Made by a program: the position numbers and the translations under genes. From assembly GCA_002786065.1 (NCBI GenBank), contig NHNY01000012.1, positions 1-64,000 on the forward strand: DNA of 64,000 nt, in the 5' to 3' direction. This DNA comes from Microcyclospora pomicola (lineage: Eukaryota; Ascomycota; Dothideomycetes; Capnodiales). Under the pieces are notes generated by a model that did no database searches, was not told the origin of the DNA, and saw only the letters and a list, made by a program, of their open reading frames with translations. Positions 33,888-47,157 of this stretch are shown in pieces. Positions within the stretch are counted from its first letter, which is position 1; each line of letters begins with the position of its first letter.

Positions 33888-36646
33888 TCTTAGATATTAT
33901 AAGCTAAAGAGCGCTATAGTCTAAGCTAGGAAGATTAGCTAATAGAGCGACTTTACTCTATATAATAAAGGCTATTTGTTAAGAGCGTCTAAGGTAGAGG
34001 ATCTTATTAGATATTCTAAATAGAGGATAGTTAAAGCTATCGAGGTAGAAGATCTATTATTCTAATTACTACGGTTAAATAATAAGTTGTACATAATTCT
34101 AACTAATAAAACTAGCTACGCTATATATATAAGAGAATCGTAGATGCTTACTATAAGTATTCGTAAGCTTACTTACTTATAAGTAAGTAAGTAAGTTATT
34201 CTAGGATGTGCTTACTCTTATCTAGGTAAGCTATATAGGTAGGTGTTACCTATTAGTATAGGTAGTATAGCGTAGGTTAGTATATATACGTACTCGTAAC
34301 AACTATCCCCCCTACTTAGACTAATGTCCTAGTAGTTATATAGTAGTTACTTTATAACTATATATATCCCTTCTTTCCTATAAGGTAACGATATCTTCCT
34401 CTTCCTCTACAAACTATCTATAACTTATATCCGAAATTGCTCGATATAGCTATTCTATAGAATTCTCCTATAATCGCTACTTTCTTAATAGCTATAAGTG
34501 TATTATTATAGACAGAAAGGCGCGAATAAAGTGCTCTAAATACGTCCGAATTAGTCGCCTATATATTAATATATCGTAGTCTTCTCTAGACTAGATAAGG
34601 GAAAAACTCTAATAAGAGATCAACGAAGATAAAGAGGAGTTATTAAAAGTAATAACGTAGTTATTATACAAGAAAAAGTTATTACGTTAAGCAGATAAGA
34701 GAGCGAAGAAAAAGGCTCTCTATCTTACTACAGAAATAGAGGAGTTAGGTAAATTAGATAAGGTAGAAGATTACCTAGCTATAGCGATAGGTACTACTAT
34801 ATTACTAGCTATATAGGAATCTTTAGGCTTTATTAATCCTATATTAGATGCTAGTAAAACTGTTATAGGAGGTTCTAGTAGTTTATAAGGTTCTTCTTTA
34901 GTTCCTAGGTATTTTCTAAGTCTATATATCCTTTCTATTTAACTAAGTATTTCTAACCCTTCTTCTATAGGATTTCCTTAACTTTATATTTATTATTATT
35001 AAGTTAATACTTGAAGGTTATTAATATTAGTGTACTTAGGTTAGCTAGTTCTAGTAAGGATATATAAAATACTAGATAGATACGTCCTACATTAGGTAGT
35101 AGTTTAAGGAGATAGTTAACTAGTCCTTATACTTCTTTAATTAAAAACAGACTAACTTTAACTAAGTCAAGTTTCTTTGTTAGTCTTTTTATTTTCAGAT
35201 TTTTTGTAAGTAGATATACTTTATCCCTCTTTTTAAGCTAAGGTGTGTTTTTTAATTTCTTTATAAGTCGAGCTATAATAGATACTTATAACTTAAGAAT
35301 GTTCTTTAAGATTGTTTTATAAACTAACTTTATATCCTAAACTAAAGTAAGTGCTTTATAGGCTTTAGGTCCTTATAAAGTAGTTATAAACATGTTTAGA
35401 TGTTTTCTAAAGTTAGAATAGAACGGTGTTTTCTTTATTGTTTCCGAAACGTTGTTATTAAGGTATAGTTATGCTATTAGTAACAAACTAACCTAATTGT
35501 TTTACGCGTAGTTTATATAGTGTCGTAAGTATACTTCGAGGGACTAGTTCATCTATTCTATTTGTCTATTAGTCTGTAGATAATATGCTATAGACATCTT
35601 ATGTTTAATACTAATCGTAGCAACTAAGGTCCTTTAGTAATTCGATGTAAATTTAACATCTCTATCTATAATAAAGATATTTAGTATTCTATAATACCTT
35701 ATTAGCCTATTAAGGACTAGATATACTAACTGTTCTACGTTTATAGCTTCCTTATAAGGTACAAAATATAAGTATTTTATAAGTTAGTCGACTATAACAA
35801 GTATTAAGTTATATTATATACTAGTAGCCTAGTCTATAGACTTAGGTAGTTTAACGACGAAGTCTATTATAACCTAGTCCTATAGCGTCGCTAGTAGTTA
35901 ACTAAACTGTATGTTACTATACTTAGCGTAGCGTAACGATTTGTCTTATTAGCACTCTACATATTTCTTAATGTATTTTTCTACATGTTTCTATATGTGT
36001 TTAAATATAAAGTGTTATTGTATTCTCTTAATAGTATAAGTAACACTAGGGTGTCCTTATAGAGGGTCTACGTAATATCGTTAGATGCATTCTAGTATTT
36101 TGTCTAGAGATGTAATCTTATATTTTCCTTTTAATATTAGGAATTGTTCTTTAGTGTCTTAGGCTACCCTTAGGATTACGTTAAACTCCTATACGTAGCT
36201 ACTAAGACTTCTGTTAGCATTTATTCGTAGAATCTACTATTCTATGTTTTCCCTTTAACTTATATAGTTACTCCTTTAGCTAAGTGCGTCTACTCTACTA
36301 TTATCTTTGCCTAGTATATACTAAATAATAAATTTGTACTGTCCTAAGAGTTCCGACTAACGAGTCTATCTTTAATTTAAGACCTTAGTAGTTATAAAGT
36401 ATAGTAGGTTCTTATAATTAGAGTAGATCGTAAATTATAGAGCTCCTTTAGCATAGATCCTCTAGTGTTATAAGGCTACAACAATCGCAAGAAGTTCCTT
36501 ATCGTAGATATCGTAGTTCTATTCTACTAGTAACATCTTCTTTAAGAAGTATGCTATTAGGTGTCGTTTGCTATTAGTTATCTATATAAGATAGGCACCT
36601 ATAGCTATATCTAATGTATTAGTTTCGAGTTAAATTAGTTTTATTA
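33888..36646 (-). mobile_element. Truncated Ty3/gypsy element inside Fot copy B
   Basis: The insert is flanked by TATAA at 33883-33887 and 36647-36651. It contains an LTR (33977-34301) followed, on the minus strand, by purine tract, a reading-frame remnant on the opposite strand (about 34580-34890), integrase (about 35400-35950) and RNase H (about 36250-36640). Reverse transcriptase, protease, gag and the other LTR are absent. Broken in many places; a fossil. Confidence 0.75.
33977..34301 (-). repeat. LTR of the truncated gypsy element
   Basis: 325 bp with TGTTA..TAACA ends. The complement of CTATCCCCCC just to its right is a purine tract, so this is the 3' LTR of a minus-strand element. It belongs to the same family as the solo LTR at 50811-51134. 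Confidence 0.8.
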
Positions 36647-38002
36647 TATAAACTTAGATAGCCTTTTTTGCTTCCTTACTAACTAGCTAGACTAATAATT
36701 ACCTTAGTTTTAAGTAGCTTATTAAGGTCTTTAACTATTAAATAAAGGCAAAGGTAAGAAGGCAATAGAGGTTGCTATTTATTAATAGCTATAGTAGTTA
36801 TATTAATATAAGGTTTCTAGAATAGTACCTATCTTATAAGATCCTTATAGCAGTTTATCTACTTTATTTAATATATAGATTACAACCTCTTAATATTAGC
36901 ATTTTCTTACTACTAGCTATTTATTATAGCTAGTAACTAGACTAATTTATCTATACTAGTTAAGGCCTTTTAGCTATTACTAAAAGGGACTTTCTTTAAC
37001 TATTTTAGCTAGTATATTAAAAGGTATTATATAAGAGGAACATCCTTTCTATATAGAGCAAAACTAGTATATATCTATTTAATCTAGCTATTATTTTAGA
37101 TATCTTTATATACCCTTAAGAGGTTAATAATTAAAGGCTAGTATTAAACTATAGCTTAGGTAGCTCTATATTATTAACTAGTAACTAGAGGAAGATTAGG
37201 ACCCTACTTAAAGAGGTTGTTATAGAGGTTATAGACTAGTAAGATTAGTAGAAGGTCTATAAACTTAATAATACTATATTAATAATTACTACTTAAAATG
37301 CCCTTCTTAAAGCATAGAATAAAGGCTTCTAAACAGTACTAATATCTAAGAAAAAGAGAAGGAAGAGAGAGAGGGCCTTATTTAAAGATCTTAGAGCAAT
37401 TAATAACTAAGGTATAACCTTCTTCTTACTAATTAAAATCTAGTAAGCTAAAGACCTTTAATAATAGAGAGATTAAGATAAAAAGGTCTAGTAATAAGTA
37501 AAGGTAGCTTAAGTTAAAGTAAAGAAGATTAACTAACAACTATAATAAGAGGTTACTATAGAGAGAAGGTTATAGAGGTCTTAAGTAGCTTAACTAAAGA
37601 AGGACCTTACTACTTAAAAGGTATACTAAAAGGCTATTAAAAAAGAGGTTAATTAAGCATAACAATAGCTTTAAAACTAGCTTAAAACTGTAGTTAAAAG
37701 GCTAAAATCTAACTAGCAACAATTAGTTATAGCTAGTCTCTTATAACTAGCTATTAACAAGCCTAAAACCTTAGAATAGCTAGCCTATACTATTTTATTA
37801 AAAGACAGAATCATTAGACTACTAAGGCACTTCAACACTTGAAAAGTTTATATATTTGTAGCTATCACATCAAGGAACAAGCTCATTCAAAAATTATATC
37901 AATAGCTGCTATAATGGTAGTGTTATTGCTAGTTGAAGTTAAGGTCAATAGTAGCGATTTTCGTGCATCACGTAGTGGCGTGCACGCCGCGGGGAAGACC
38001 TC

Positions 38003-38285
38003 TATCCTAACACATAGAACACGTCGAAGTGCGGCGCAATTTGAATACTTTACGTACAGTTACTTCGTCGCATTCATCGACCTATGCTACGTCGCATTAC
38101 TCTAGCTATCGTCGTAGGGTTTCGCATTATCGCGTTACTATAGAATTCTACCGACTATTCGAAGCGATAAGGCAATGTCTTATCGAGATTCTAGTATACG
38201 CTTCGGATAATCCTACCTCGCTTCGACCGATTCTTCCCTCGACCTTTGTTCGATTTTTAGAGGAACGACGCGACGACTTAGAAGG
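38003..38285. other. Short spacer between transposon and transporter gene
   Basis: An 86-codon plus-strand frame (38029-38289) with CG-rich, TAC/TCG-rich codons ends in LEERRDDLEG. It resembles the decayed coding remnants of the RIP blocks rather than a host gene; no family recognised. Confidence 0.3.
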
Positions 38286-40386
38286 CTAACCCTCTACGTA
38301 CTCGCAATCGTTCTTCTCGCCTAGGACCGTTTTCTCTGTTTCGAAAGTCATGCTCCCGCTGCCGTGGCGAACGGCATCCTCGAGACCGATTTCACGGTTA
38401 ATTTCCCGCATTCGTTCAGCATCAGCCTGTGCTACGCCAACAGAGCCGAACAAAACATCCATCTCCTCGAGAGCTAACCCCTTGGTCTCAGGGAAGAAGA
38501 AAAAGATGAATGCTGCGCCTATGAAGGTCAAAATACCAAAAAACAGATAAGTCCCGTAAGTCATGCTTGCCAACATATCCGGGGTGACCTCTGCACACAT
38601 TGTTAGTACTATTGCCCGTCCCGAAAATCATTATGCAAAGAGACCAGAAAAGAACTCACGTCCGACAATGAAATTGTTCTACAAGATGAATTAGCTCATA
38701 TCGCTTCCAAGCTCTGCGACTAATACTTACCATCCAGTTTGACGATGCACCGAGAGCAATGCCGTACGGACGCTGCGAAATAGGCCAAATCTCCGCGATG
38801 ACGATCCAGGCGCATGGTCCCCAGCTATAACCGAAAAATACAACAAAGAGCCAGACCATGGCAACCGCAGCCCAGCCAGCTCCTGTGTGACTGCTCCAAG
38901 AGCTTTGATCTTTCGCGGTGATGATGGCGATCACGATGTGACACGTCGCCATCCCGATGGCGCCAGTGACCAAGATGGGTTTGCGACCAAGCTTGTCGAC
39001 GTACAACACTGCCGGAATAGTCGCGAGCCACATGGCAATACCGACTACGCCAGTAGCTAGCAGTGAGATGGTGTTTCCTGAAAGACCTAAACTTTTGAAG
39101 ATGGAAGGGGCATAGTACAGAACAGCATTGATACCTTATCGTCGTTAGCCCAGGTTTGCTTATGACTTCCAGCAGAGCAGAGCTTACCAGTCCATTGCTG
39201 GAAGAACATCGTAATGGTCGCAAGAAGGACACGACGCAACATAGGTTTGGAAGTGAACAGCGAACCTGCGGCAACAAACTGGAGCTTGACGGTGGACCAA
39301 GCAGATCCGTCGGCAAGATGTGGAAAGTGTTCTGCAGTAGTACGTTTGTCAAACAGACATTCGGCTTTGATTTCGAGGAATTCAAGCTCAATAAGCTCGT
39401 GGTCAGTCGACAGACCACGCAAGCTGGCAAGGGTTTTCCTTGCTTCTTGCTCGCGGCCGTGCTTTGCCAGCCATCGTGGGCTGAACGGCATGAAAATCTA
39501 GGATGATCAGTCCCAGACTTACTTCCAAGCGCGGGATAAGTCACGTACCATGCCGATTCCAAGGAGGAGCGCAGGCACCAGTTGGAGGCAAAGCGGGACC
39601 AGCCATGCCGCATCAGACTGCGTCGAGCCTGTACCTCCGATGTAGTTGGTCCCGTAATCAATCCAGAATGAGATCATGATTCCTGTAGTGATTGCAAGCT
39701 GTTGCAGGCCGACAAGAGCCCCGCGGACCTCTGGTGGGGCGCATTCCTGTTTGGCAGAAGGGTGTCAGCAAAACTCGAACAGATAGTAGCCGAGGAAGAA
39801 ATACTGACTGCGTTGTACATTGGCACGATCATAGACAAGGCTCCAACCCCCATACCAGTGATGAATCGACCGCCGAGGATCGAGCTCGATCCGGACGATG
39901 TCGCAGCTGTGACTTGAACAATCACACCGATGATGAAGATAGCCGTATTGACAAGAATAGCGTATTTCCGCGAGATGATCTCAGAAAGGAAACCAGAATA
40001 GATTGTGCCAAACCAAGCTCCCAGCTCAAGGATGGATGTCAGCCAGCCTTTCTTCGATGGGTCTTTGACATATTCGCCCATGTCTTTACTGTATTAGTGT
40101 CTGCTAGGTATCTGTCTTCCAGTCCTTTTACATACGGTTTCCGAAGTCAGACATCGTCAAGACGCCAGAGAATACTCCTTGATTGTAGCCATATCTACTT
40201 TTTGTCAGGTCAGGTCCCTATCAACACGGCAATAACTTACAGAAGACCACCGAGGCATGCAAAACATGCGATACCGAAGACTTTGGCATTGCGGACAAGA
40301 GCAGCGGGACCGGCGCTTCCTTGGAGTTGTCGCCGGCGTTCGAGAGCGATGGTGTCAAATCCTTGACCTCCACCAGTAGGAGCCAT
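38286..40386 (-). CDS. MFS sugar transporter (571 aa)
   Basis: Eight exons: 40386-40241, 40194-40136, 40083-39809, 39746-39549, 39497-39188, 39134-38731, 38678-38660, 38590-38286. All introns have GT..AG ends and all joins keep frame, including a 19-base exon that yields NNFIVGQVTPDML. The product has the twelve-helix sugar porter pattern: YGYNQGVFSGVLTM (helix 1), GRFITGMGVGAL, PPEVRGALVGLQQL, FSPRWLAKHGREQEA (loop after helix 6), QQWTGINAVLYYAPSIF (helix 7), DKLGRKP, and PETKGLALEEMD at the end. Such proteins bring hexoses, pentoses or related compounds across the plasma membrane; the substrate cannot be read from sequence. Its neighbours are a beta-xylosidase and a xylanase, which suggests xylose or xylo-oligomers. 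Confidence 0.9.
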
Positions 40387-41656
40387 TGTGATGATGAGCG
40401 ATATGTTCTTGCTTTAGGCAAGAAGTTCCAAGTGAGATTAAAGATGAGAGGCACCGAAGTAATGTTGGAGACTGAGAAGTTGCGACACTTGAGCACAGGT
40501 GGACATGCTGGTCTTTGTATAGCAAGCGGATAAATAGAACCCGGACTACATGATCTAATAACACGGGTTGACCAGATCAATGGTGATCCATGCTCCTGCC
40601 CATGGGGAACCACGTGTAGAGCAGCTGCTAGCGTGGCGGAAGACTAAGGTCTGCTAAGCGTGCCGGAAATCTCGGCTTCAACTTGCCTTTGTAGAGGCGG
40701 GGGATCTATCATGTTTGCCACTCCTTTCGACCGCCACGAGTTGCACTTGTCGGGTAAATCTCAGGCAGGTTTCCTCGGGCGCGCTAATTACCACGAAGGT
40801 CGGACTCGTCCAGCCTAAATACAGTGTGCCCCGCTGAGCCAAAGAAAGGAAGACGCATTTTGAGGATCGTATGTGATGACCTTAGCCGCGACAGAGTTCT
40901 GGTCACATGGATGCAGATCATAGGACGACGGTCGCATGCCGTACTTCCGAGGAGCTCAAAGTCTGGATACCCGGGCAGCTAGGGGACAGAAATACCCATA
41001 CACTATAAACACGACATCATATAATTCTTTACTCAGTCCTTCCCCTAAAGCGGCATTGAAAATGTAGATTGAGTATTCCAAGGCCTCGCCGCCTTCGTAC
41101 AGTTTCTTCTGCAATTTGAATGTCGAGAAGTTGAGGAAAGGATGGCGACATAGAACAAAAATCTGTGTGGCTGTAAGTGTAGAGTGTATGGCTAGTTTTG
41201 TCCCCCAGGTGCCGGGCATGTGCCACGTTGCGGAACTTCGATTTAGCCGGAAATACAACTAATGCGCTTTGGCGGTGGACGAGGTCGCTATCCACGTTAC
41301 CAGGCGCATGACATTTCAGCATGTCGTATCAAGTTAATCTGCATCTTCGAAGGATCTAACGGAAGAGGTTCAACCAACAGGTCTTTGAGCGAACAAGCTA
41401 CGGAGTCCGCTGTCGGTCGCATGTATTCGGAATGTAGAAAGACCAGCTCATTCTGCATCAAGGCACAACGGGAGAGTTCACACCCTTTTATTGTCTCAAT
41501 ACACAAGCGGAGTAATGACTGAGCACGATCTGTGTACAAGTATCTACACTGTAAGATAGAGTGGAACAGACAAAGGCTCATCTTCGAGGGCAATCATGCT
41601 CGCTACAGAGGAGATGCCATTTGAATGACATACAGGTCGCATGCATACCAGAGACG
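40387..41656. other. Intergenic: transporter promoter and xylosidase 3' end
   Basis: 1.27 kb of normal composition without a supported gene. Carries GGCTAA (complement, 40882-40887) and GGCTAAA (complement, 41242-41248). Confidence 0.5.
41242..41248 (-). promoter_or_regulatory. XlnR-type site GGCTAAA
   Basis: TTTAGCC on the plus strand, about 860 bp upstream of the sugar transporter start. It matches the Aspergillus XlnR consensus exactly, but a 7-mer occurs often by chance and the distance is large. Confidence 0.3.
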
Positions 41657-44201
41657 TTAGATCCCATTCGTCGGCTGGGGGTCTGGTGTCTCGCTTGCCT
41701 GGGGAATTTGCTGGAACCATTCGGGCCATTTTTGAATGGTCACTGCATCCCCGACCAAAGTGAAGCTATGAGTGACCGAGGCTTCGGGGTTCAGAGCCAG
41801 GGTGTACTGGCCAGGATAGACAACCAAGTTACCGTTCTCATCGGCACGCGCAAATGCACCCACAGGAACAGCTATCCTGATTTGGCGAGATGAGCCCGGA
41901 GCTATCGTAGCTTCACGATCGATGCCTACGAGCCACTTGATAGGTCGTGGTGTTGGACCAGAAGTGGTTGAGGCAAATAGCATTGCACTGTACTCTGAAG
42001 CCAGCTTGCCAGTATTGGTCACCGTCACCGCAAAGGTGAGGATCGGCACTTGTTCAGCGTAAGCATAGTGCGGATGTGCTTGGGTGAAAGGGCGGCTGAT
42101 GTTGTAGGACGTGCTGAGATTACTGCTTGTAAGCTGCTCGGACCATGTGGTATAGGTCAGACCATATCCAAATGGATATACAGCTTCTCCAGTGTACCAC
42201 ATGTAAGTCTGACCTGGATTGCTTCCACTTGGAGCGAGGCTCATGTCGAGCTGGTCAAAGCCATTGAGATAGTCCGCTGGATACTGTGTTGATACAAGCC
42301 GACCGGCTGGGGTGCGCTTGCCGGTGATGATATCAACAAGTGCCTGCCCGCCACTTTGACCGGGATAACCTCCCCAGATCAATGCATTCACCTGATCGTT
42401 TGCCTTGAGCGAGGAACTGTCGATCTGGCCGCCGCCCATCTGTAGTACGATAACAGGCTTGCCGAGCTGGCTGAGCTGCGAGATCAATTCTAGCTGAACG
42501 CCAGGCCATGTTATGTTGGACCGGTCCATACCCTCAGCTTCGATCGAATTGTCGAGTCCTCCAGCGAAGATAATGACGTCGGACTGCTCAGCCGCAGCGA
42601 TTGCTGCAGCAAAGCCAGCAGTGCTACTATCTCCGACAGAGTTGGTACCATTAGAGAAGTTAATGGTGGCTCCAGAAGCCTGCAAAGCTGCAAGTGGGCT
42701 GATCAAGTACGGGGTGACTCCGTAATAGTTGCCCAAAAGCTGGTCCGTCGCATTACCCCAGGGTCCAATGAGTGCGATGCTAGAGCAGTCTTCAATCTGT
42801 AGTGGCAATGTACCATCGTTCTTCAGTAGCACCGTACCTTGGACAGCGCCCTCGTATGAGATGTTCAGTGCATCGGTTTGGACTACATCGTTCCAGTCCA
42901 GGCTTCTATACTTAGTTTTACTGCTGTCGAACCAGCCCTGGTCGAAGTACCCGCTATAGAGTCGCTTCAAAGCAAGTTCGATGTCATCACGAGCGACGAG
43001 GCCCTCATCGAAGGCTGGCATAAGGTGATAGGCGTATGTGTCGCCACAATCGATGTCAGTACCAGCACGTAGACTGTCAGCTGCTGCGCCAGTTTCGTTG
43101 GCCGCGTAGCCATGTGGGTCGAAAACATTGTACACAGCATCGCAGTCTGACGACACAAAGCCCTCACCGAAACCCCAGGTCTCTCGAAGTAGACTTTGGA
43201 GCAGGAAAGAATTGGAGCAGCTTGGTACGCCGTTGATCTGAAGGAAGCCAATCAGCGAGACTACTCGTGCTCTTCAGAGCAACGTGAACCTCAACTTACT
43301 GCATTGTAGGAGCACATCAATGATTTCGCCTTGGCAAACTGTACTGCTGCCTTGAATTGCGGAGTATAGTAACCAGCCAGATCCTGTTGAGAGATTGTGA
43401 CGTCGTTCCCAAGACGGCTATGATTGTTCCAGTTCTCGATGTCATAGCCTGCAAAGTGCTTGGGCACAGCAATGAGCTTTGGTTCCACGGGATCGACGCC
43501 TCCTTGAATTCCTGTGATGTACTCGTAGGCGTAGACAGAGCTTAGGAAAAATGCATCTTCGCCAGGCGTCTCCTGTCCGCGTCCCCAGACCGGAGATCGA
43601 AAGCCGTTGATGTTTGGAGCGTACACGTTCAGGCCATATTTGCCGGCGTTATTGTAAGCACGACCCTGAGATCCGATGATACCAGCGATCTGGTGAATCA
43701 AGCTAGCATTCATTGATGCCATGGACGTGCTGATCCTGTCAGTTCTGGTTGCACTGATGATCTCATATGCGCTTGTACCTACATTGGCATTGGAAAAGAC
43801 GTCGCCCAACTCCATTCTCCGGGTAAAGTGTTGAATGTCGCCCGAGCCAGCCCGTGCAGTGCCTCATTCCAGACTTGATAGGCTGGTAAACCCAGGCGGG
43901 GAACACCCGGGGCAGTGTTGCACGTATTATTGATCACCTCCTCCAACGTGAACATGGAGATGAGAGCGGAAGCACGTTCCCATGATGTCAGGGACAAGTC
44001 GCAAACCGGAGAGTTCGCCAACAATGTGCTATTGCAAGTTGGGAAAGTGGTGTTGATGGAGTCGACTGTGCGCTGATCAAGACTTGGCTGCGGCTCGGTC
44101 GAGTAGTCGATGTTGCTTGTCTGGGCTTGACCAAGCACGCAAGGGACAAAGGACAAAGCTGTTGCGAGCAGAAGCGCTTGCATCGAAGAAGACTGTCGCA
44201 T
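41657..44201 (-). CDS. xlnD: GH3 beta-xylosidase, secreted (811 aa)
   Basis: Three exons: 44201-43783, 43735-43300, 43237-41657, with introns of 47 and 62 bp; joined length 811 aa against about 800 for Aspergillus XlnD. Residues 1-24 form a signal peptide (hydrophobic run LLLATALSFVPCVLG). Then the GH3 barrel: LPAYQVWNEALHGLAR, SFPMPM, PNINGFRSPVWGRGQETPGEDAF, KHFAGYDIENW.NHSRLG, and VSSDCDAV with the nucleophile Asp near 316. The second domain has ALIGPWGNAT, LLGNYYG and VLQMGGGQIDSSSLK. A C-terminal FnIII-like domain follows (VTNTGKLASEYSAMLFA). It releases xylose from the non-reducing ends of xylo-oligomers outside the cell. Minus-strand TATATAG at about 44284-44290 fits a TATA box 80 bp upstream. 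Divergent from the carboxylesterase gene. Confidence 0.95.
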
Positions 44202-44929
44202 CGTGGCTCGAGAAAGCGAAAAGAGCATCAATGGTCGAGGATTGCAAGGGAATGGGGGGGAATGCAACACATGCCTATGGAACTATATAGACGTCTTGAT
44301 GGACATTGAATGGTGCATCAGTACACATTGAACCAGTCAGCACGTACGCATGATGATACTACTAAGCGGCATAGACTACACGGCAGGTGTGGAGAGTATG
44401 GAGGAAAACATCCGATCTGCCGAACCTTACTGTACCGACGCCTCTCACATCAGGCACTAGCTCTACAGTACCCCACACAGGGGGGAAGACAACCACTCCG
44501 CCAAACACATCTGGCGGCAGATCGGAGGCCGGCTGGGTAAAGACGATGAGGTAGATGAGTAGCCGACAGGGCCGGCATAGAGACTTCATACAGCCTAAAG
44601 TCGACATCTTGAGTGGGGATGTAGATGACTTCGATGCTTTCGATCATTGCGCTTCATCATCTGCCGAAAGCTTTGCACGCCCGTCCACAACACGTCAATT
44701 TCACCTTCCCATTGGGTCAGTACAGCGCGTCATCGACTTCACTACCTAATGGGAGGGGAAAGAGACGCTGCTGTCGTGTGCTTAGAGACATGGCCCATGT
44801 GGGCCTCAAATTGCATTGACACACCCACGAGCGGTATGATGGTTACAGTCCACGCCAGATCCGAGAACGATCCAATCCTCGCAACTCCTGTTTCTTCCCT
44901 CTCTTGAGCATCGGCTTCCTGCCAGCAAG
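44202..44929. promoter_or_regulatory. Shared divergent promoter, xylosidase / carboxylesterase
   Basis: 728 bp separate the two start codons. A TATA-like CTATATAG lies on the xylosidase side (44283-44290). I see no GGCTAA site here. No gene seen. Confidence 0.5.
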
Positions 44930-47157
44930 ATGGCTCGACGAATCTGCTCGTTCTTGCTCTTCTCGACTCTTGTCCGTGCACTGTCTGACTTGACAGGAAG
45001 CGCAGCATCGCGAGCCACCAACTCCAGGACTTCGTTGACGTTGCTGTATCAGAACTCGCTGAACGCTACCGACGATGCGAATCACGTGGGCGCCATTCTT
45101 TTGGACCCCATGGCATACACATCTGCTGCTGCAGCATGTTCAGCTATTGGAGAGTCCCTGATCACGAGCGAGATCATCCGCCAACACAGCTCCGACTTTT
45201 CGCATCAGCTTGCGTACCTCGAATATGCTGGACTTGCTAGTATCGGCCAGGAATACTACGTTCGGGATGCCATTATCTCTGCCAGCCTGCTGACCGGTGG
45301 CTTGATATACCTTCCGCTGCTCGCACCAGCACTCGAGCTACCAGTCCTGTGCACGCAGTCCAGTACGCAAAACGGTCCATCAAATGCTGTCGCTACAGTA
45401 CAGAATCAGGTCACCGTCACGACATCCACCAATTCCTATGTCGGATTCCGCAATTTGAAATCGTTTCGCTTCGATGGGATCCCGTATGCCAATCAGGCGG
45501 CCAGATTCGAATACTCTAGTGTCTACAACCAAAGTGGTTCCATCATCATGGCTACCACGTACGGTCCCGATTGTGCTCAACAGTATGACGCTTCCAGCCA
45601 AGAGAATTGTTTGTTCATGAACATCCAGACGCCATTTCTTCCAAGGCTAGGCTCGAAAGCAAAATTGCGACCGGTTCTGGTGTCCATCTATGGTGGCGGC
45701 TTCACAGGCGGAAGTAGTGGTCCTTACAGTGGTCTTGATTCTGGCAATCTTGCCTCACGAGAAGATATTGTCGGGGTGCAATTCAATTACAGACTCTCGA
45801 CACTAGGCTTTTTATCTGTGCCGGGAACAAACATCAAGGGTAACTTCGGCATCGGCGATCAAGTCACTGCTTTGAGGTGGGTGCGTGAGAACATCGAGTA
45901 TTTCGGCGGCGACCCGAGTCGAGTCACCATCATGGGCGAATCTGCTGGAGCTGGCTCTGTTCGTGCTCTACTTGGCTCGCCACCAGTGATCGCCGAAGAC
46001 CTTATCGTCGGCGCTGTTGCTCAATCAAACCTCGGAGGCGGGAGGACGCTCGGATTGAATGGAAACTATGGGACAACCTACAGCTCGTATTACACCATCG
46101 CCGAATCATACGCTGTAGCTGGCCAACAAATCTTTGCAGAAGCTGGTTGCAACCAAGCAAGCATCGACGCCCAAATCGCCTGCCTGAAGACCATTCCAGC
46201 GCAAACGATCCAAAGTTTGAGTACTGTCGCTCGCTATGTTGTGCAGGATGGCTACTATGTCGATTCTGAGCAATTGAACGTTGCCAACAAGAATGGGAGT
46301 ACAGCTCATGTCAATGTGATTTTTGGCACTACGGCTAATGATGGAGCTTCGTTCTCAACCTATCCCACCTCACCAGTCACATCTGAGATAGAAGGGATCC
46401 AGGCAGCTCTTGGAATCAGCGCTGAGTATGCCCAAGCGATCGTGAGCAGTGGATACTTCCCTTTTTACGACACCGGAAATCTTACACTTGATTCCTTCAA
46501 CGTCTCTCAACGAGTCGCCACGGATATCACCTTTCGCTGCATCGACGAGGCTACAGTGTATGCTGGGATGCAGACGAGTGTATTCAAAACGGCCTATTAT
46601 TACACTATGGATAGGACTTATGAAGGGTAATGCTATTCCATGGTTTCTTTGTCATATGGAATGCTAACCATTGTCCAGGTATGATCCCAACAACCTGGGA
46701 AGTACTGGTCTTTCGCAAGGACCGATAGAGCCTGGATACCCGTATGGAGACCCGGAACTACCATACTTCCGTCTCCATGGCGCAGATTTGGGTTTCACTT
46801 ATGGCAATCAGAACCCTCTTCGCGATGCGAACGACCTCCTAGCGTCCCAGCTCATCTCGGCATACTTTGCCAGCTTTGCCAAGACTGGAAATCCGAATCC
46901 AGATTCGACGTATCTGTCCGCTCGCGGCTACACCAACGTACGTTCAAAAGTGACATTGTTCCTGGTACTCGGACTTGACTAACGTGAAACAGACTTCAAG
47001 AGGCATCTCTGTCAGTGGGCCATGGCATCAAGTGAGCAGCAAAACTGGTCCTGCGAAATTACTGGACTTTCAGTCTCTCACAACAGATTTTCCGGACGCT
47101 GCGCAATGCGCTTGGCTGAATTATTCCATCTCGTACTATCTTGATGGTGGGAGCTGA
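44930..47157 (+). CDS. Secreted type-B carboxylesterase (706 aa)
   Basis: Three exons: 44930-46626, 46679-46937, 46993-47157 (introns 52 and 55 bp). A signal peptide is likely (LLFSTLVRALS). About 165 residues of Cys- and Ala-rich extension precede the catalytic domain, which starts at RNLKSFRFDGIPYA (residue 174 on). Then the oxyanion box YGGGF (254-258), NYRLSTLGFL, and the nucleophile elbow GESAG with Ser338. A DGASF motif and HGADLGFTYG supply the likely acid and His of the triad. The family hydrolyses carboxylic esters; next to xylan enzymes, acetyl or feruloyl ester removal is a reasonable guess, but fungal type-B esterases are varied. Convergent with the GH11 gene. Confidence 0.9.

Larger units (their letters stand above)
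33110..38002 (+). mobile_element. Fot/pogo transposon (copy B) carrying a gypsy insertion
   Basis: The element starts after TA (33108-33109) with GAAGTCTTCCCCGTAGCGTG and ends at 38002 before TA with the inverted repeat (complement GAGGTCTTCCCCGCGGCGTG). Without the insert at 33888-36646 it is about 2.1 kb, matching copy C. The plus-strand transposase is recognisable on both sides of the insert by resemblance to copy C: its AFFAS..TNN..SFK stretch resumes at about 36651, and the end (RIIRLLRHFNT, then stop) lies near 37840. Many TAG/TAA codons. The right terminal repeat is less altered than the left. Confidence 0.85.

Noticed and set aside
44202-44929. XlnR site in the xylosidase/esterase promoter
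   Set aside because: No GGCTAA on either strand was found on reading; only looser GGCTGG/GGCTGT strings.
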